Below, piece by piece: positions 22,507 to 23,775 of a DNA stretch of 23,775 nt. This DNA is from CAYPLH01 sp964411505 (GTDB taxonomy: Bacteria > Bacillota > Clostridia > CAYPLH01 > DUMO01): contig CAYPLH010000059.1 of assembly GCA_964411505.1 (NCBI GenBank), positions 1 to 23,775 of the forward strand, given 5' to 3'. A program made the translations under genes and the position numbers. Within the stretch, counting starts at the first letter, position 1, and the number at the start of each line of letters is the position of its first letter. The notes under the pieces were generated by a model, which worked only from the letters and a program-made list of their open reading frames with translations, did not search any database and was not told the DNA's origin.

Positions 22507-22551
22507 AACAATAATGACAGCTGATTGAGTGCTTTATTTTCTGCAGGTGAT
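22507..22551. repeat. Intergenic repeat, copy B
   Basis: It starts 16 bp after the exonuclease stop with AACAATAATGA, then GATTGAGTGCTTTA and ends TTTCTGCAGGTGAT. It matches copy A at 10485-10528 at roughly 38 of 45 positions. It lies between convergent genes, so it is unlikely to be a promoter for either, although TATAAT follows at its right edge. Confidence 0.7.
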
Positions 22552-22571
22552 ATAATCTACACATCACATTC

Positions 22572-23522
22572 TCATTTGATCAGATCTAAAAGATACCCAT
22601 AGCCTTCCTGTACCATCTCGTCTTTCGGGATAAACCGCAAAGATGCACTGTTAATGCAGTACCGCAATCCGCCAGTTTTCTTGGGACCATCGTTAAACAC
22701 ATGACCTAGATGGGCGTTTCCCACACGGCTTCGAACCTCCGTCCTGTGCATTCCATGAGAAGTATCCTGTTTTTCGTGAATCACATGTGGATCAATCGGT
22801 TTTGAAAAGCTGGGCCAGCCACAGCCGGATTCAAATTTGTCACTTGAGGTAAAAAGTGGCTCACCAGTAGTAATATCCACATAAATTCCGGGTTGAAAGG
22901 TGTTCCAGAATTCATTCTGAAAGGGAGGTTCGGTGGCATTTTTCTGCGTCACCTCATACTGCGCTGCCGTCAGCTTTGTGCGCAGCGTATCAGCGTCCGA
23001 CGCTCTGTAAACTGCAGGATTCACGATTGACTTCGAAGCCTTTTCGAACTTAGCTTTTGAAATATGGCAATAGCCATCCGGATGTTTATCTAGATATTTT
23101 TGATGATATTCCTCCGCAGTGCTAAAATTACGTAACAGCTCTATCTCGATCGCAATAGGCTTGCTGTATTGCTCCTGCAATCGTGCAATGGAGCTCTGAA
23201 TCACCTGCAGATCCGTATAATCCACATAGTAGATACCAGTCCGATACTGCGTACCGTGGTCACCGCCCTGCTGGTTGACGGAAACAGGATCAATTGATTC
23301 ATAATATAGCTCTAGTAAAAATGCCAGAGGAATTTGCTCGGGATCATAGACGACACGAACTGCTTCAGCATGCCCCGTATTCTTGTGGCACACTTCTTCA
23401 TAAGTGGGGTTTTCTGTCTTTCCATTCGCATAACCCACCTGTGTAGACAAAACGCCCCTTATCGATGAAAGATATTTCTCGGTTCCCCAAAAGCAACCGC
23501 CCGCAAGATAAATTTCTGACAT
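22572..23522 (-). CDS. msrAB: Bifunctional methionine sulfoxide reductase MsrA-MsrB
   Basis: This enzyme repairs oxidised methionine: the MsrA half reduces the S-sulfoxide, the MsrB half the R-sulfoxide. The 316-residue protein has MsrA at residues 1-155 with catalytic Cys10 in AGGCFWGTEKY and the GDHGTQYRTGIYY block. MsrB follows from about 180 with FESGCGWPSF, RTEVRSRVGNAHLGHVF and catalytic Cys289 in LRYCINSASL. The two CxxC zinc motifs of many MsrB proteins are missing, as in the zinc-free subclass. Cys289 and Cys234 could act as a redox pair. I start at 23522 because GAGGTG precedes it and MSEIYLAGG is the usual beginning; the start at 23564 adds 14 unrelated residues. Base composition is GC-richer than the flanking genes. 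It looks cytoplasmic, with no signal peptide. Confidence 0.93.
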   Translation of the reverse strand: MSEIYLAGGCFWGTEKYLSSIRGVLSTQVGYANGKTENPTYEEVCHKNTGHAEAVRVVYDPEQIPLAFLLELYYESIDPVSVNQQGGDHGTQYRTGIYYVDYTDLQVIQSSIARLQEQYSKPIAIEIELLRNFSTAEEYHQKYLDKHPDGYCHISKAKFEKASKSIVNPAVYRASDADTLRTKLTAAQYEVTQKNATEPPFQNEFWNTFQPGIYVDITTGEPLFTSSDKFESGCGWPSFSKPIDPHVIHEKQDTSHGMHRTEVRSRVGNAHLGHVFNDGPKKTGGLRYCINSASLRFIPKDEMVQEGYGYLLDLIK

Positions 23523-23588
23523 AGCGCACCTCTTTTTCATAATTTGTAATAACAGCATTCGCATCTGATTAAAATAGCATCTAGATAT

Positions 23589-23618
23589 ATTTTACCATGG
23601 TGCTATCCATTTATTCAA
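23589..23618 (-). promoter_or_regulatory. Candidate msrAB promoter
   Basis: On the - strand TTGAAT and TAAAAT are separated by 18 bp, with the -10 box about 66 bp before the msrAB start. Consensus-based. Confidence 0.45.
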
Positions 23619-23685
23619 ACAATTTTAGATGATAGCTACACTGAGATATTATCATAAGTGGATCATAAAAAAACGCACAATAGCA

Positions 23686-23723
23686 ATTATATCATGAAAT
23701 TTCTTCGAAATTCATGATATAAT
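23686..23723. repeat. 17-bp inverted repeat with TTC loop
   Basis: ATTATATCATGAA plus TTTC pairs with GAAATTCATGATATAAT across a 3-nt loop; one extra A in the left arm is the only flaw. No T-tract follows on the + strand. On the - strand the run after the hairpin is not T-rich either. Its TTC loop recalls the third hairpin at 16746-16764. Confidence 0.8.
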
Positions 23724-23775
23724 CTCGACTTTAACAGTGGAATCAAAATAAAACCTCTGTATTCATTGATAATAG

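Overview
The window looks like a low-GC anaerobic Firmicute of the Clostridia (AT-rich codon use, strong GGAGG-type ribosome binding sites, FmdE-family protein, lar genes). This rests on gene content and base composition only. All genes but the last run on the + strand. No rRNA, tRNA or CRISPR array is visible.

Left third (1-3.6 kb): an accessory scrap region. It holds a TnpB remnant, a truncated RhuM, a few codons of a BRO-type antirepressor and a KilA-N gene with an in-frame stop. Next come two intact genes (VOC/glyoxalase and an AlkD-like DNA alkylation repair protein, translationally overlapping), the 5' part of a group II intron without its reverse transcriptase, a short orphan ORF, a TIGR04076 gene and a truncated GyrI-like gene. 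3.6-6.5 kb: a single-chain type IIG-like restriction-modification protein that may carry an internal in-frame deletion.

6.5-8.7 kb: an apparently imported, higher-GC cassette of an ArsR regulator with a Cys-rich tail and an ABC-2 exporter. Its promoter and a 24-bp palindromic operator lie directly behind the restriction gene. 9.3-10.5 kb: a membrane-anchored diguanylate cyclase.

10.7-17.7 kb: the most coherent system here. A promoter and structured leader with an intrinsic terminator precede an FmdE-family gene and a complete FecBCD-type metal importer. larC, larE and larB, the three biosynthetic genes for the nickel-pincer nucleotide cofactor, follow. larA is absent. The arrangement suggests nickel uptake coupled to nickel-cofactor synthesis, with expression set by an unassigned leader RNA. 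Between larE and larB is a 62-bp block made entirely of three abutting perfect hairpins.

17.7-21.4 kb: an orphan promoter/operator whose gene seems to be gone, then a McrBC modification-dependent restriction pair whose McrB carries an EVE domain. 21.5-23.5 kb: exonuclease III, preceded by a promoter whose -10 box sits in an inverted repeat, and a convergent bifunctional MsrA-MsrB on the - strand. A ~45-bp intergenic repeat occurs just after the diguanylate cyclase gene and just after the exonuclease gene.
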